A stretch of DNA of 64,000 nt from Hippasteria phrygiana (lineage: Eukaryota; Echinodermata; Asteroidea; Valvatida; Goniasteridae). The notes beneath the pieces were generated by a model that saw only the letters and a list, made by a program, of their open reading frames with translations, was not told where the DNA came from and searched no databases. The stretch lies in assembly GCA_037893225.1 (NCBI GenBank), contig JAZGUH010000358.1, forward strand, positions 744,001 through 808,000, written 5' to 3'. Both the position numbers and the translations under genes were made by a program. Every line of letters begins with the position of its first letter. The stretch's first letter is position 1. Below, piece by piece: positions 12,788-24,000 of the stretch.

Positions 12788-14762
12788 CAGTGCTGGAGGA
12801 CTTGAGTCCGGACTCGAGTCTCGATTTTCAAGGGCTTGGACTCAGACTCGGACAGTAAGGACTTGGACTCGGACAATAAGGACTCAACTAGTTCGAGGAC
12901 TCGGCCAGAGTCCGGCCAAAAAAACCACTGATTTTTACCTTTAATTTTACCGCAATTTTTTAACGAAGTCGGAGTGTTTAGTCAGCAAATCCCGTCAGTA
13001 GCCTACACACATGTACTTAATTCGGTAGTACAGTACGCGTCAACCTCGTCCCCATGGTGTTCAAGCAACACGCTTCCAGAACGAGGATGAAAGTAGACCC
13101 TCGGGACGAGTTTAAGTATGCGTATACGAGCACAGTACATGAGGTATGGACGGTTGCCTGACGAGACGTCGGTCCAACAGCGACGCGCGGAGACTGGGTA
13201 CCGGATTAAACATAGCATGAATTCGCCATTTGCTCGCTCTACGTACATGTGTGTGACGTACAAAAAGTAGTAACTGCCTGGACTGTTTTCGTTCGATAGG
13301 CTGCGCGCGCGCCCGCCCGTACGTACGTACGTACGTACGTATGTGTCCGGCCGGCCCGATACTCACATCTGAAAACAGGGAGAGCGTTTGTTGGCTGGGT
13401 GGTGTCTGGAGAGGGCACGCTGCCGAACTTCTCTTCCGTTGGGCGCAGACGTGCGTATGGGCGCGGACGTACGTACGGCCGGGACAAATAAGAAAACAAC
13501 AACCAGAATCTGAACTACGATCGAATGCGCTGCATGCATGCGCGAAGGCGCGGTGTCCGTGTAGTTGCCAGTCAAGCCACAACGTCCATTACTTGCGAAT
13601 ACGCGCTTCGGAGATGGAATACCGGTTGTACTTGTAGTGTGCTGTACACGTTATGATTGGCCCAAAGTTATTCATTCACAAATTAAATCTATTTTGCCGA
13701 TTTTTGCGCTAGGGTGTAGTAGGCTAGTACTAGCAATACGGATATTCATGACATCATCTTCTACATTTCAAAATTGTGAAGTACTTATTTAAATTTCTGC
13801 ACCATAGAAACATTCTCATATTTTGTTTTGTCTGCTAAAATAGTTTGTGTATTACAATTTAAATAAAGAATCATTGCAACACTATGTTAAAGCTAAAGTT
13901 TGACCTTCTACTTGTCATCAGACTCACATCGGGACTCGACTACAGCCCTGCTAAAGAGGAATGTTCCCCAAGACCAGTTTTGCAGTAAACAAACTAATCG
14001 TTGGTTGAAGTAAAACAATCTGGTTGAATAAATTGTTAGATTTTTTAGTATAATTAAATGTCCAGGGGCAATTTTGGTTTAGAAAAAAGACAGATAAAGT
14101 TGAAAAAAATTGATGTCTTTATGGTGACGTTAGAGGCACATGCAATGCGTGATTTTTGTTCAAAGCTGTTTTATTAAAAAAATGTTCTCTGCATGGTTGC
14201 AGTAGGTATTATCTCTTTCACGTCATATTTTCAAATTGGAATAAGGTACATGGATAGTTCAGTATCATCACAAAGCCCATTAGTTTTTCTTTATTCTGGC
14301 ATTATAATCTCAAATAATAATGGCTGAAAGTAATTTCACAAGGTTGTGTCACGGCAAGGTTCCTTTTGAAGTTTCTCAAACTACTGTGCAAAAATCCAAT
14401 TTGTTTTAGGGATTTTTTCACTTGAGTAAAGTACTAGACAATACTTGCAGGTGTTTATGTGCCCCAAATCACATACATACATGTATGGACTATAGGCCTA
14501 TAGGTTATTCTTAAATGTCATTCAATAAGTGTTAAAAGCCTCTCTTAGCCATAAATAAAAGCCTCTTATTACTGTAAATATCCTTTTTGACCATGCTGTG
14601 TGGTATTTGTGTACTGTCTCGGTGTCAACGAGAACACTGTACATGTACTTGAGATTCACACAAGGACTCGGACAAGGACTCGGACTCGGACAAGGACTCG
14701 GACACAATGACTCGGACTCGGACCCCTCGGACTCGGATTGGGTGTACTCGACTACAGCACTG
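12788..14762. mobile_element. hAT-like motif-array element with perfect 8-bp TSD, GGACTCG type
   Basis: Left end CAGTGCTGGAGGACTTGAGT, right end CTCGACTACAGCACTG. The flanks are identical 8-mers ACCAAGTT at 12780-12787 and 14763-14770, which fixes both boundaries and points to the hAT superfamily. Both subterminal regions consist of GGACTCGGAC words (12828-12912 and 14663-14745). The interior holds GC-rich DNA with a GTAC microsatellite. An extra right-type end GACTCGACTACAGCCCTG at 13933-13950 suggests a nested or duplicated terminus. No transposase frame is recognisable. Confidence 0.8.
13318..13340. repeat. GTAC microsatellite
   Basis: Five to six GTAC units inside the 12788-14762 element. 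The large overlapping frames on both strands around 13112-13637 are products of this palindromic sequence and local GC richness. Confidence 0.8.
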
Positions 14763-14949
14763 ACCAAGTTGTACGTTATACACGTACCTTTAAAAAATTC
14801 ACACAACACTACCCACCAAAATATAGTCTTGGTTCCTAGACGTCCTTAGCGGTGCGACGTATAGCGCGCACGGCCGGCCGACAGTGCCCTTCAGCTACAC
14901 ACACACACGCCAAGGCCAAATCGCAAAGAACGTCTTGGCTATTTCGCAA

Positions 14950-14977
14950 GTTCTGCTCGCGAAATCGCGAGCAGAAC
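14950..14977. repeat. perfect 13-bp hairpin with 2-nt loop
   Basis: GTTCTGCTCGCGA, then AA, then TCGCGAGCAGAAC. It lies at the inner edge of the left arm of the long-TIR element. Confidence 0.9.
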
Positions 14978-15084
14978 TGTGCGGCATTTGCATGCGCGTG
15001 CGACTCAGCTGCATTAGGCCTATCGCATGTACATTGTAAATCGCAAACACTCACTAGTCTAGTTTCTGTACGTATGTGCATAAA

Positions 15085-15258
15085 GTCGTACTTCCCCAAT
15101 ACGTCCGAGGACAATGCTTTGTGTTTCCTATTGTTCCTTTAATATAACCAACCCCCATAGACTAAGCACGTATCTTTACGTTCGAGGACCGATTTCAACA
15201 AAAGACTCTACGTTTCCTTTTTTTATCTTGTCCTCGGAGATATATACAGTACGTACAA
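15085..15258 (+). mobile_element. GAGGACAATGC MITE, copy 1
   Basis: Runs from GTCGTACTTCCCCAATACGT through GAGGACAATGC to TTGTCCTCGGAGATATATAC. The ends GAGGACAA and TTGTCCTC are inverted. Other copies: 17495-17692 (reverse), 29660-29812 and 36938-37130. It is nested in the 14828-15498 element. Confidence 0.65.
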
Positions 15259-15580
15259 GGTACGTTAACTGACCAGTAAGTTATTACTAAAACATGAGAT
15301 TCCTCCATCAGTGCGCAAGCGCGATTATTCGTTTGACCAGCCTGTTAAATTATGCATAAGCAATTCGCGCGCTTCAATGCGAAAAAGCCAAGATGTTCTG
15401 GCCGATTTGGCCTTGACGTGTGTGTAGCTAGAGGGCGCTGTCGGCCGGCCATGCGCGCTATACGTCGCACCGCTAAGGACGTCTTGAAACCAAAACTAAC
15501 CAAAATATTGAGTCCAGCACATCCCAACAAGTGAAAATAGTACATGGCTGAAATTTTATTCATGATCCTAATCAACACAG

Positions 15581-15874
15581 GGCCAAATTTCAAAGTTCGG
15601 CTAAGCGCGAGATTTACGGCTAACAAAATATCCATCCATATTTCATAGAGACAGTAAGCAGTAAGCGCACAGGAAAGAGATCGCTAACTTTAGAGAGGCA
15701 ATGGCTTGCTAAAATTAGTGATGCAACAGTAGTAATCTCCACGCACGTGCAAGCATTAGCACGACTTGGCTGTGAAAAAAAATATGCTATAACATTGGCA
15801 ACACTTTTCTGCTAGTTATCACAACTTTTCTACCACCATTTCGCAGCTCTATGAAATTCAAGTTGGCCCCGGGA
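15581..15874. mobile_element. GGGCCAAATTTCA-type MITE, short copy
   Basis: The left end GGGCCAAATTTCAAAG pairs imperfectly with the right end GCTCTATGAAATTCAAGTTG followed by GCCCC. GCTTAGC/GCTAAC-like words fill the subterminal DNA. A larger copy carrying two insertions lies at 39358-40373. Confidence 0.5.
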
Positions 15875-16273
15875 TTCTACACATTAATGATGATCGATGA
15901 ACATGACTGATAGGACAATTTTGCCTCAAGGTTTATGTTCATTCATGGCATGAAACCACACGGTCTTCCCATTTCAAGGTTTGGTCAAGAAAGACTTAAT
16001 CTTTGCTCATAAGTTTGAATGGATACTGGTATGACAACCATAACAGAATTCAAACAACACTTAAATTATTGCTTTATTATATATAAAAGGTCATGACCTT
16101 TGCCTTGTCAATAATGATCAGAGGAGAGGCGTGGCCACCATAAATGGACCCTATCAAACCAGAAGCAGGGGGAAACAATTAAGCCACACTGAAGTTAGAA
16201 AAGATTGGGTTATTGCATTTTTAATTCCATTCACAAATACCTTTCCTATCAAAAACTTGTCACAAAGAAAACT

Positions 16274-16346
16274 GACAACTTGGTAGAGCAGCGGTACGGT
16301 ATTCTGGAGGTCACAGGTTCAAATCCCATGCCTGCCAGTTTTCTTT
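16274..16346 (+). repeat. tRNA-derived SINE head, degenerate
   Basis: TTGGTAGAGCAGCGGTACGG and a B-box-like GGTTCAAATCCC are followed by TGCCTGCCAGTTTTCTTTG. It aligns base for base with most of 63420-63490 through the TTTCTTTGTTCACTT tail. The A-box side is truncated. It is a SINE remnant rather than a tRNA gene. Confidence 0.6.
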
Positions 16347-16535
16347 GTTCACTTAGATTCAGTGCCACTCTTGTTTCAGTTAGGTACTGGGTCTTTCCAC
16401 GCTAACGCATTTACACAGGTGTGACATTTAGAGGGAACCAAGGACAGGAATCGATACATTAAACAATTTACAATGTTTTCTCTTTTCTCTACATCCCATA
16501 CCACAAGAACATTGTGCCAAAACACAGGTGTTTCG

Positions 16536-16983
16536 TGTTGACGCTACTTTTTCGGCTTGGTTCGAAACCATTTCGTAATTACTTCGTTACCATGTCGTAA
16601 ACTTCGTAACGTGTCGTAACTGCTTCGCAACTACTTTGTGAACTGTCGTGACAACTTCGTTGATGGAAAAATTTGCCGAACCAGCCCGATATGGTTACAA
16701 AAGAGTACGATGCATTCGCGAAGCAATTACGACAAGTTACGACACCCTTGCGACATATTGCGAAGGCTTACGAAATCGTAACGCTTCGTAAAAGTTTAGA
16801 AAATTTCAAAATTGGCACCACGACTTACGCGACAATACGAGGTGTTTACGAATTCTTGCGAATAATTACGACACTCAACGAATTCAATTACAAAGTACTT
16901 ACGACACGTTTGCGATTCATTACGAAATGATACGAATCGACTTCATGTTAATTCGTCGTCAAATTCGCGTAAGTGGGATCAGG
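16536..16983. repeat. foldback array of TTCGTAA / TTACGAA words
   Basis: The left half (16540-16665) is rich in TTCGTAAC-type words; the right half (16685-16975) is rich in the reverse complement TTACGA. The whole block is therefore a long degenerate inverted repeat of a 6-7 bp motif. No terminal repeats are obvious. The architecture matches the motif-array elements at 19140 and 42878. Confidence 0.6.
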
Positions 16984-17494
16984 GCTTTATTGTTCCCGCC
17001 CGTAAAAACCCTTGACATGTATTAAATAATTATTGCAAATGATATTCAATTGCTTTAATTGTATTAACCCTTGTGTGAAAAATCATAATTAAAATTGGAG
17101 GATTTAGAACTGTTAGAGTTAAATAGTGTCCACTACACTGATTTCACATTAAATATCATCAAACAGATAAAGAATACAGAAAATTTTATCACAAATTGTA
17201 ACGAAGATTCCCGAGAAAGCCTCAAATTTTGACATATTAAAGAGGACAATATCACTGCTAACTATTTTGTCCATACAGCATCACCGCAAGGATGTACATG
17301 TATGGCACTTAACATCAATGCCAATCCCCATTATACAATGTATCTTGCTCACTTTAGTTTAGTTTTTTTCCCCGCCTCACATTTTTTCTCAATGTAAACA
17401 TTATTGTTAACGGTATCAAAATTGAAATTCTCCAAATTGTTGAACAAAACGAAAAAAATCATCGTGCAAATATCTAGGATCGACACCAACAAAT

Positions 17495-17692
17495 CAACTA
17501 TGGCATACGTCCAAGGACAAGAGGAGAAAGAAAACACAAAGCAACCTTTCAGTCCTCGCAAGTCAGTCTTTTGTTGAAATCGGTCCTCGGAAGTAAAACA
17601 TACGTGCTTAGTCTATGGGGTTGGGTTATATTAAAGGAACAATAGGAAACACAAAGCATTGTCCTCGGAAGTATGGGAAAGTACGACTGTAT
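17495..17692 (-). mobile_element. GAGGACAATGC MITE, copy 2
   Basis: Reverse-complement copy of the 15085 repeat, including AAAGCATTGTCCTCGG, GTGCTTAGTCTATGGGGTTG and the inner AAAGACTGACTTGCGAGGAC side. Confidence 0.65.
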
Positions 17693-17900
17693 GCACAGAC
17701 ACTATCTGGGCAAGCCCCGGGCAACATAACAGGTGGTTGACCAATCAGACGCCAGAATGCTTAATGAGTGGACACTGTTTGTCAACGAGCACTATTTGGC
17801 ATGACACCGGTGTGGTCAATGGTGAAGCTCTTACATCAGAGGACAGAGGGTGACATGCATTACAAAAACTAGATGGCGTGATTATGACATTTTGCATTCT

Positions 17901-18249
17901 AATTCGGTCGATTCACAACTCAGTGTGCCACCAGCGGCAAGCCGGGAAAAAGGCCAATTCCCCACTTCCGGGGTTGACAGCACGTCTATCGCGTTGTATT
18001 AGATGGTGGACAGTACAGCAGAATGGATTTCGTGCGAATGCGAGTGGATGAGTAAAAGCAATTTTTGACTAATCGGGGAATACCTTGTGCGGGAAAGAAG
18101 ATCGAGAGTTGATAGATTTAGCGGAGAAGGGGTGTAAGAAGTATGATTTGATAGAACCGATATCGACTTTTTTTCCATGAAGCACTGCGTAATTTGGCCT
18201 CTCCCCGGCTTGCCGCTGGCGGTGCACCGAGTTGTGAATCGACCAAATT
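17901..18249. mobile_element. MITE with GGTCGATTCACAACTC TIRs
   Basis: The left arm AATTCGGTCGATTCACAACT continues GTGCCACCAGCGGCAAGCCGG. The right arm is its inverse, ending GTTGTGAATCGACCAAATT. The arms are about 60 bp with a few mismatches and the element is about 350 bp. No coding capacity; superfamily unassigned. Confidence 0.75.
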
Positions 18250-19116
18250 GCCCACTGAACCTATTCTATAATTGAATGCTATGATTGGGGTCTGCGTACG
18301 AATATTCTACATGTTCTACAGGTATACCAACTTGCTCAGCTTTTAAGCAAGTAACATACATTGTATGAGGGAGCACCACTCCACCTGCCCCAACCATTCA
18401 AAGTCACATTTATCCAAAATCCAAAACGGAACTACATGTAATCACTGTAGCCCTAACCAATTACTCTGATGTACTGATGTATAGGGCTCGTCCGTTTCAT
18501 CAGGAAGTTTTATCAGGAAATATAACAACTATATATAGCAGGCACTTCTAGTTTTTGGTGTGTTTGTGTTATCTGTCTACCTGTCTGTATCTTTACCTAT
18601 CTTGCCCTTTCTGATTTGGCATGTAAGTGTTGTTTGTCCACCTGTCGGTACACTTTTTGTTTGTCTGTGTACATGTATATGCTCGGTTTTCATGGCACCT
18701 TCCCATTTTAGTGCAATTTGTAAGTGAATATTCATACCTTTTACAGAATGTACTTACAGTTTCTTCTAATTTGATTTGTTGGTGATTATAATTCACCAAC
18801 CCACTGACCGAACGACCGACCGACGACCGACCAACCCAATGTGCTGAGCAAAACCACACCCATGGACCTGTGATACACAGGTGTACAGGCGACCCCCATC
18901 TCAAAATATGCCAAACCTGGTCATTTCTGCAATTTTTAGACTTGAGAAATGTGGCATGATACACCCACCTGTTCAGAGAATGCTGTACATACATGTACAT
19001 GAAACACTCATCGTAATGTGCTAAAAATACTCCGCTAAAGATGAGTTTTGTGAAAAGGATCGCAGGCGGGACTCACTGCAGCAGAAATACACCACAGGGC
19101 TTTACATGCGTCGCAA
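18250..19116. other. intergenic or unclassified DNA
   Basis: I see no gene. The 135-codon minus frame at 18593-19000 shows no domain. Short GACCGACCGACGACCGACC repeats occur near 18807-18832. Confidence 0.35.
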
Positions 19117-19139
19117 CTCTAGATCTACAACACTGACGT

Positions 19140-19353
19140 CAGGGATGTAGTCGAGTCCATCACAAGTCCCTGCAAGTCCATCACAAGCCCTCCAGTCCTA
19201 ATCCCAATCACAATCTATTCAAATGAGCTTTGACAAAGGCATTCCTTTGTCATTGTTCATCCAGTTACTTGTGACCGGCTTTATGAAAGGACTTCTGACT
19301 GGACTTGCGAAAGGACTTGTGAAAGGACTTGCAGGGACTCGACTACAACTCTG
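19140..19353. mobile_element. hAT-like motif-array element, AAGTCC type, copy 1
   Basis: Left end CAGGGATGTAGTCGAGTCC, right end GGGACTCGACTACAACTCTG. The left subterminal array repeats CACAAGTCC words and the right array carries the inverse GGACTTGTGAAA words, giving a palindromic layout. The 8-mers flanking it do not match (ACTGACGT versus CAACATGT). A second right-type end, ATCTACAACACTG, lies just upstream at 19123-19135, so the left junction may be composite. Confidence 0.6.
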
Positions 19354-19647
19354 CAACATGTAAGTCTCAATGTATTTTGTGAAATCAAGTGCGGGCAGGA
19401 CTTACTGTTCGTTTGCATGTGATCGAGGCACATGCCTTCAACTCAGGGCCCTAGAAAATATGAAGCTTAAGTCCATATCTAAGCAAATCATTGCAAAAAT
19501 ATGTTTGTTAACATATTGGAGGCCCACAATGGCAAAAAAACTAAAACTTGCTTCATACAATTAGTTGTAATTGACTATAATGTGGGAACAAACTTGGAAG
19601 GGGTGAAGCTGCAGTTGTGCCTCTTGGTTCAGAATTTCACATTCTAG

Positions 19648-20095
19648 GACAGGCTTTCAAGCAGATCCAGGTGATAAAAGTAGTAAAATAGAAGATCAAC
19701 ATGTTCCAAAAAATAAAGCAAAAGTACGACTTTGGAGTACAAAATTGGGATAAAAGTAGGGCTTTTGTGGGCTATTAGGAGTAGTTTTCATTGATTCTCA
19801 CCCATGGCCACAGCATCACAAGCCTCATTTGGCATGTTCTGCACTTGGAAGTAAAGTTACCCTGCACCCAAGCCCTTCATTTTGTGATTTTCATATGACA
19901 GTGTGTAACACTGCTATGAAAAATGTTCAATGAGATTTCATTTCTCGGAGTTGTGGGACAGAAAGTAGGAAAAAGTAGGAAAAAATAGGAATTTCAAGAA
20001 AAAAGTAGGAAACGTAGGAGCAAGGTAAAAACATTAGGAAAGAGAATGCAAAGTAGGAATACTTAAAAACCTGCTAGGAGGTCAATTGACCTCCA
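19648..20095 (+). repeat. dispersed repeat of about 450 bp, copy 1
   Basis: Shares a colinear segment with 27569-28015: CTTTCAAGCAGATCCAGGTG, CACAAGCCTCATTTGGCATG, CCTGCACCCAAGC, GACAGTGTGT and a downstream run of AAAGTAGGA words. The copies are diverged. No coding or TIRs seen. Confidence 0.6.
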
Positions 20096-20141
20096 CTGGC
20101 CCTGGTTTGGAACTGGGTGTCCCCTTGCAACTTCCTCACTT

Positions 20142-20901
20142 ATAGCCCGTTCTCACTCTAAACGATTTTCTACGCGAATGCCGTGCAACTGCCAAATCGC
20201 ACAGGGCGTACGGGAGTCGCACGGCAGTCTGTTGATGATTCGCGCAGGTTGTAGAGGTGTCGTGTGTAATTCGGACGGGTCGCATGCCCGTGCGAGTTTT
20301 TTCAAATGTTGAAAATTTCCATACGGCTGTCGCACGGTTCACATTGGTCGCACGGCAGTCGCACGGCAGTCGCACGGCAGTCTAATAGGCAGTCTGAAGA
20401 GAGTCACATGGCTCGGCCGTGCCATTCTTGCTGCCTGCCTGCCTGCTTGCCATCACTCTTCTTTGGTGGCATCGTTGTGTTGTGTTGAATACTTGTTGAC
20501 TGTCGAACATCAAGTGCGGTTATGAAGATCGATGACAAAAGGCCCTGCTTATATGCGATTCGCGCGGATCGAACGACGCTTGTATAGAGTCGCACGGTGC
20601 TCTGATTCGTTGTACGGCGGTTGTACTGCATGAGCACAGGTCGCACGCGAGTTGAACAAAAATCGTACGGCGCTTGTGCGGGACTCGTACAGGTTGTACG
20701 GCAGTCGCATGGAACTTGAACCTTTATTGGATGTTTCGGGAGGAAAAGTCGCATGAGAGTTGAACGGCAGTCGCACGGCAGTTGTACAAGTGAGACTGCA
20801 CGGGAAAGAAACAGGGAAAGTCGTACGGAAATCGCACGGCTGTATGATTTTTTAGTCCCACCGCAGTTGTACAAAGAATTGTTTAAGTGAGAACGGGCTA
20901 T
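20142..20901. mobile_element. MITE with internal CGCACGGCAGT array
   Basis: TIRs ATAGCCCGTTCTCACT and AGTGAGAACGGGCTAT are perfect over 16 bp and extend into TAAACrATT. A TA duplication (TA-GCCCG...CGGGC-TA) is compatible but not diagnostic. The 760-bp interior is almost entirely degenerate repeats of GTCGCACGGCAGT, first in one sense and then mixed. The large minus-strand frame at 20404-20991 reads through this array and is not a gene. Confidence 0.75.
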
Positions 20902-23003
20902 GCGGCTCAGGTACTTTACGAAGTACAAAGGAAAAATATTGGCCCTGCCCTCCAAGTCCAACAAGGACATTCTTATAGCCTGTGGGTTCAAGAATTTCTG
21001 TCCGATGCTCGATGTTGAACCAACGAGAATATTTCTTGACTAATGCAGTGACTTTGAGCCACTCAAAGTGGCGCCTGGTGTCTGCATGGAAAGTTCATCG
21101 AGCCGCTGTTGCCAGCTTTAAGGAGCAAAACAGTTTCTGTAACCGGCATGCCAAGCACGGCCCTGTGAAGAGCACTCTCAGCTGTTGAATAATACAAATA
21201 GTCCACAAAAAATAGACGAACTCCCATTCTTGAAAAACACCCCTCTTCAAAATGGCACTCATTTCTGGGTTAGTATAGCAAGAAACTTTACATATAATCA
21301 TGCAAAGGTTTGTTGTAAATTGCCTGAAATACTATATCTTGACGTGAACTAACTGCTCCTGCATGCAAACAGTTTTTCAAGTAATAGAGCTAAACGCACA
21401 CACACCCACTCAAGCCTCAGAAACACTGCCTCGAGGACACACTTCCCTTTTGGAAAGCTATCATCACTCTACTACAGAAGATACATTCGTGCAATTTGCA
21501 CATCCTGTTTCCAGTCAAGATGTCCAGAATCCCGCCCCACAAATCACAGCCCTATCTTAAGAGGTCCGGGGAGCATGTAACAGGATACTAGAAGCTACAT
21601 TCAGTCATGACGAAGCCATGAGTCATAGGCCCTCTAACCTTGAGACTAAACATGTATGACCGAGCTGGCCGGACCACCACGTTCAATTCCAATGTTTTAA
21701 CCGATCCGGGACCATGACGCCATGTACGTGTACGTCCCCAATGAAGAAACTTTAATGGCTGTTTTCTGATACGCCAGGATTTGGCAGCCATGATGCACCC
21801 TCCACCGCCCACTTTGCCAGGCATTTATTGCATTATCAGTGTTGACAGCATGGGTCTTGACAGCAATGTATGTTTGCACATTGATCAATCAATTAATTCT
21901 GCACGCTGCCTTGGAGAATCTGTCATGCACAGTCACTGTCTCTCGATCTGTCCCAAATGTACAAAAGATTGAGACGGAACCAGTGGTAAAACACACAGAC
22001 CACTGAAAGCAGGCGCTATATTTGTGATTCTAAAACAGATACCCCTCCAACAAACTACATGTCAAGTAGATTTACACAAAAGTCAAATGATCAGTTAGTT
22101 TTAAGCATTATAATGTATTTAATTTGTAGGCCTATATGGCGTTGCTGAAAAATGCATAAGAAAAACTGCATTTTCTACCAAAAGATACAATTCAAAATTG
22201 AAAAAGAAAAGGTCATTAGAATGAAAAGAGTTTCAGGTTGCAGAGGTCATTTTGGAATGATACAAACAATTTCAGGACCAATTAATCTTCTTGAAATCTG
22301 GAAGATATGTCTCACCAAAAGAGATTCCGAAAATCAAGAATAAGCTCACTCCTTCAAGAAAATACTGCGAAAATGGCTGGCATAGTTTACAGATTAACAA
22401 GGAACTGTTGCTTTTGCCATAGCCTAAAACCCACAAGTAAGGAATCTTGTATGCCAGCGCTGTCAGCACAGAATTAGGCTATTGAAGAATTCCGTGGTTA
22501 ACAGCCATAAAATTGATCCCTGATGCCAAAATTAATGACAAACCCCAAAACACTCACAGTTCCCAAAAGAAACTCCCACTGCCACACTCAATCAACATTG
22601 GAGGGCTGTGATCTTAACTGCAGGAACACCTGCAAATGCTTGCAGGAATGCTCCATTTATGGCATTAATGTGGTAATTGAAATATTCAGCAGCGTGACTA
22701 GTGTGCTCGTGCTGACATTTGGCAAAAAACCCATAAATTTTCCCATTTCTAAATCACTGTTCATAACAAAAAATGGTATTTTGAAACTCAAGGCGCCTCA
22801 GGTGAAGCCCATGGTGCCATTCATTCAAATTTTTTCATGAAAAGAAATGTCTGCCCCTTGAACATAAAGGAACAGAAGTAGGTCAACTGAGATTTTCATT
22901 TTCACAAAGACGGCGGGCATCTTTAATACATTTTCTCCCGGGGCTGAGAAGCACATAATCAAAGTTCATTTTTATTGTCTGTGTACAAATTTCCAACTTC
23001 ATA
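20902..23003. other. intergenic or unclassified DNA
   Basis: No gene or recognisable mobile element. Open frames are below 110 codons and lack motifs. Confidence 0.35.
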
Positions 23004-23286
23004 GCTGCGTACGGATGACACAAACTATGCGCAAAAAAAACAGTGCCACCAGGCCGGATGACGCTATTGGCCGCCGTTTGTGCAGTTTCAATCCATTGTT
23101 GGATTAAACAGTGCCACCAGGCCGGATGACGCCATTTGCCGCTGTTTGTGCAGTTTCAATCCATTGTTGGAATATTGTGTATAGGTTACGCTTGACTGCA
23201 CAAACACATTGTAGCGGTTCGCTTGGCTGCCAGAGCCGCCGCGGCACCCCGACGTCTCCCGTAAAATACCGTACTCAAGGGGTCAA
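23004..23286. mobile_element. piggyBac-like MITE copy with internal tandem duplication
   Basis: Nearly identical to 7859-8067 through the right half and ends CCGTACTCAAGGGG followed by TCAA (decayed TTAA). The left end is degraded (CTGCGTACGG). A 68-bp segment beginning CAGTGCCACCAGGCCGG is tandemly duplicated (23041 and 23109), which the 7845 copy lacks. Confidence 0.75.
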
Positions 23287-23289
23287 TCT

Positions 23290-23520
23290 CAAGACTATAG
23301 GATTGATTAGAAAATGGAATTTGTGTCGGGGATGGTGTAAATTAGAAAAGATATTTTTCTCTTTTGCCCTTTCCCAACATAATGTATGAAGCACTGTAAA
23401 CTCAGTGCTTTCCGAGAGCCTGTGTGAAAAAAATTCACAGGCTTACTCGAGCAGGACTCGAACCCACGACCTGCTACCAGTGCAGACGTCTTAACCACTC
23501 GATCACCGCGCTGGCCGGGG
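23290..23520 (-). repeat. tRNA-derived SINE, full copy
   Basis: Read on the minus strand, a tRNA-like head carries GAGTGGTTAAGACGTCTGC and a B box GGGTTCGAGTCC. Then come GAATTTTTTTCACACAGGC, GAAAGCACTGAG and GGGAAAGGGCAAAAGAG. The head resembles a long-variable-arm (Ser/Leu-like) tRNA. Related copies: 23576-23753 (tail halves) and 24820-25437 (split). Confidence 0.7.
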
Positions 23521-23575
23521 TCGGTTTGCCGATTCGAATCCAATGTATCAGTGGGTAACGCATAATTAGTGAGAA

Positions 23576-23753
23576 GATGGATTAGTGCGTCGGGGATGAT
23601 GTAAATTGGAACAGAGATTTGTCTCTCTTGCCCTTTCCCGACGTAAGCCTGGGAATTTTTTCACACAATCTCTTAGAAAGCACCGAGCATATAGAGTGCT
23701 TCATTCATAACATAAAAGGGCAAAAGAGAAAAACATCTGTGTTCTAATTTATA
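23576..23753. repeat. inverted pair of SINE tail halves
   Basis: 23576-23668 matches the SINE tail in the orientation of the 23290 copy (GTCGGGGATGATGTAAATTG, CTTGCCCTTTCCCGACGTAA). 23670-23753 matches it in the opposite orientation (AGAAAGCACCGAG, AAAGGGCAAAAGAGAAAAAC). The result is a head-to-head foldback. Confidence 0.55.
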
Positions 23754-23969
23754 GGATTGGTTATTCTAAGAAAAACTCAACCTCAACTCAACCTTGAATG
23801 AAAATTGTAAAAAAAGAAAAACGCCAGAAATACTGTTTTTGTCCAAAATGGGCAAAAAAACAGGTAAACTGCCCTCGTGTGTTTATTTCAGTGCAATCAA
23901 ATGATGCCATGTTGTACTGATCAATACGTATCTCTGCAAAAAGCACATGGAAATTACAGAAGGGCGGGC

Positions 23970-23998
<29 letters not shown>
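23970..23998. repeat. 29-nt poly-G tract
   Basis: An uninterrupted G-run of 29 preceded by GGGCGGGC. The proline-rich frames on the minus strand are its translation. It is G-quadruplex-capable, and its length is uncertain in any assembly. Confidence 0.85.

Positions 23999-24000
<2 letters not shown>

Larger units (their letters stand above)
14828..15498. mobile_element. long-TIR element (about 115-bp arms)
   Basis: The arm starting TTGGTTCCTAGACGTCCTTA runs to about 14948 and is inverted at about 15377-15498, where it ends GGACGTCTTGAAACCAA. Shared blocks include GGTGCGACGTATAGCGCGC, GGCCGGCCGACAG and CAAGGCCAAATCG. The spacer contains a perfect hairpin (14950-14977) and a copy of the GAGGACAATGC repeat (15085-15258). 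The element abuts the hAT-like element ending at 14762. No coding. Confidence 0.7.

Noticed and set aside
13112..13637. Long overlapping frames as genes
   Set aside because: They traverse a GTAC palindromic microsatellite and motif-rich DNA within a hAT-like element; His/Arg/Thr/Val repeats are simple translations.
20404..20991. 195-codon minus-strand frame
   Set aside because: It is the translation of the CGCACGGCAGT array inside a MITE and continues across the element boundary.
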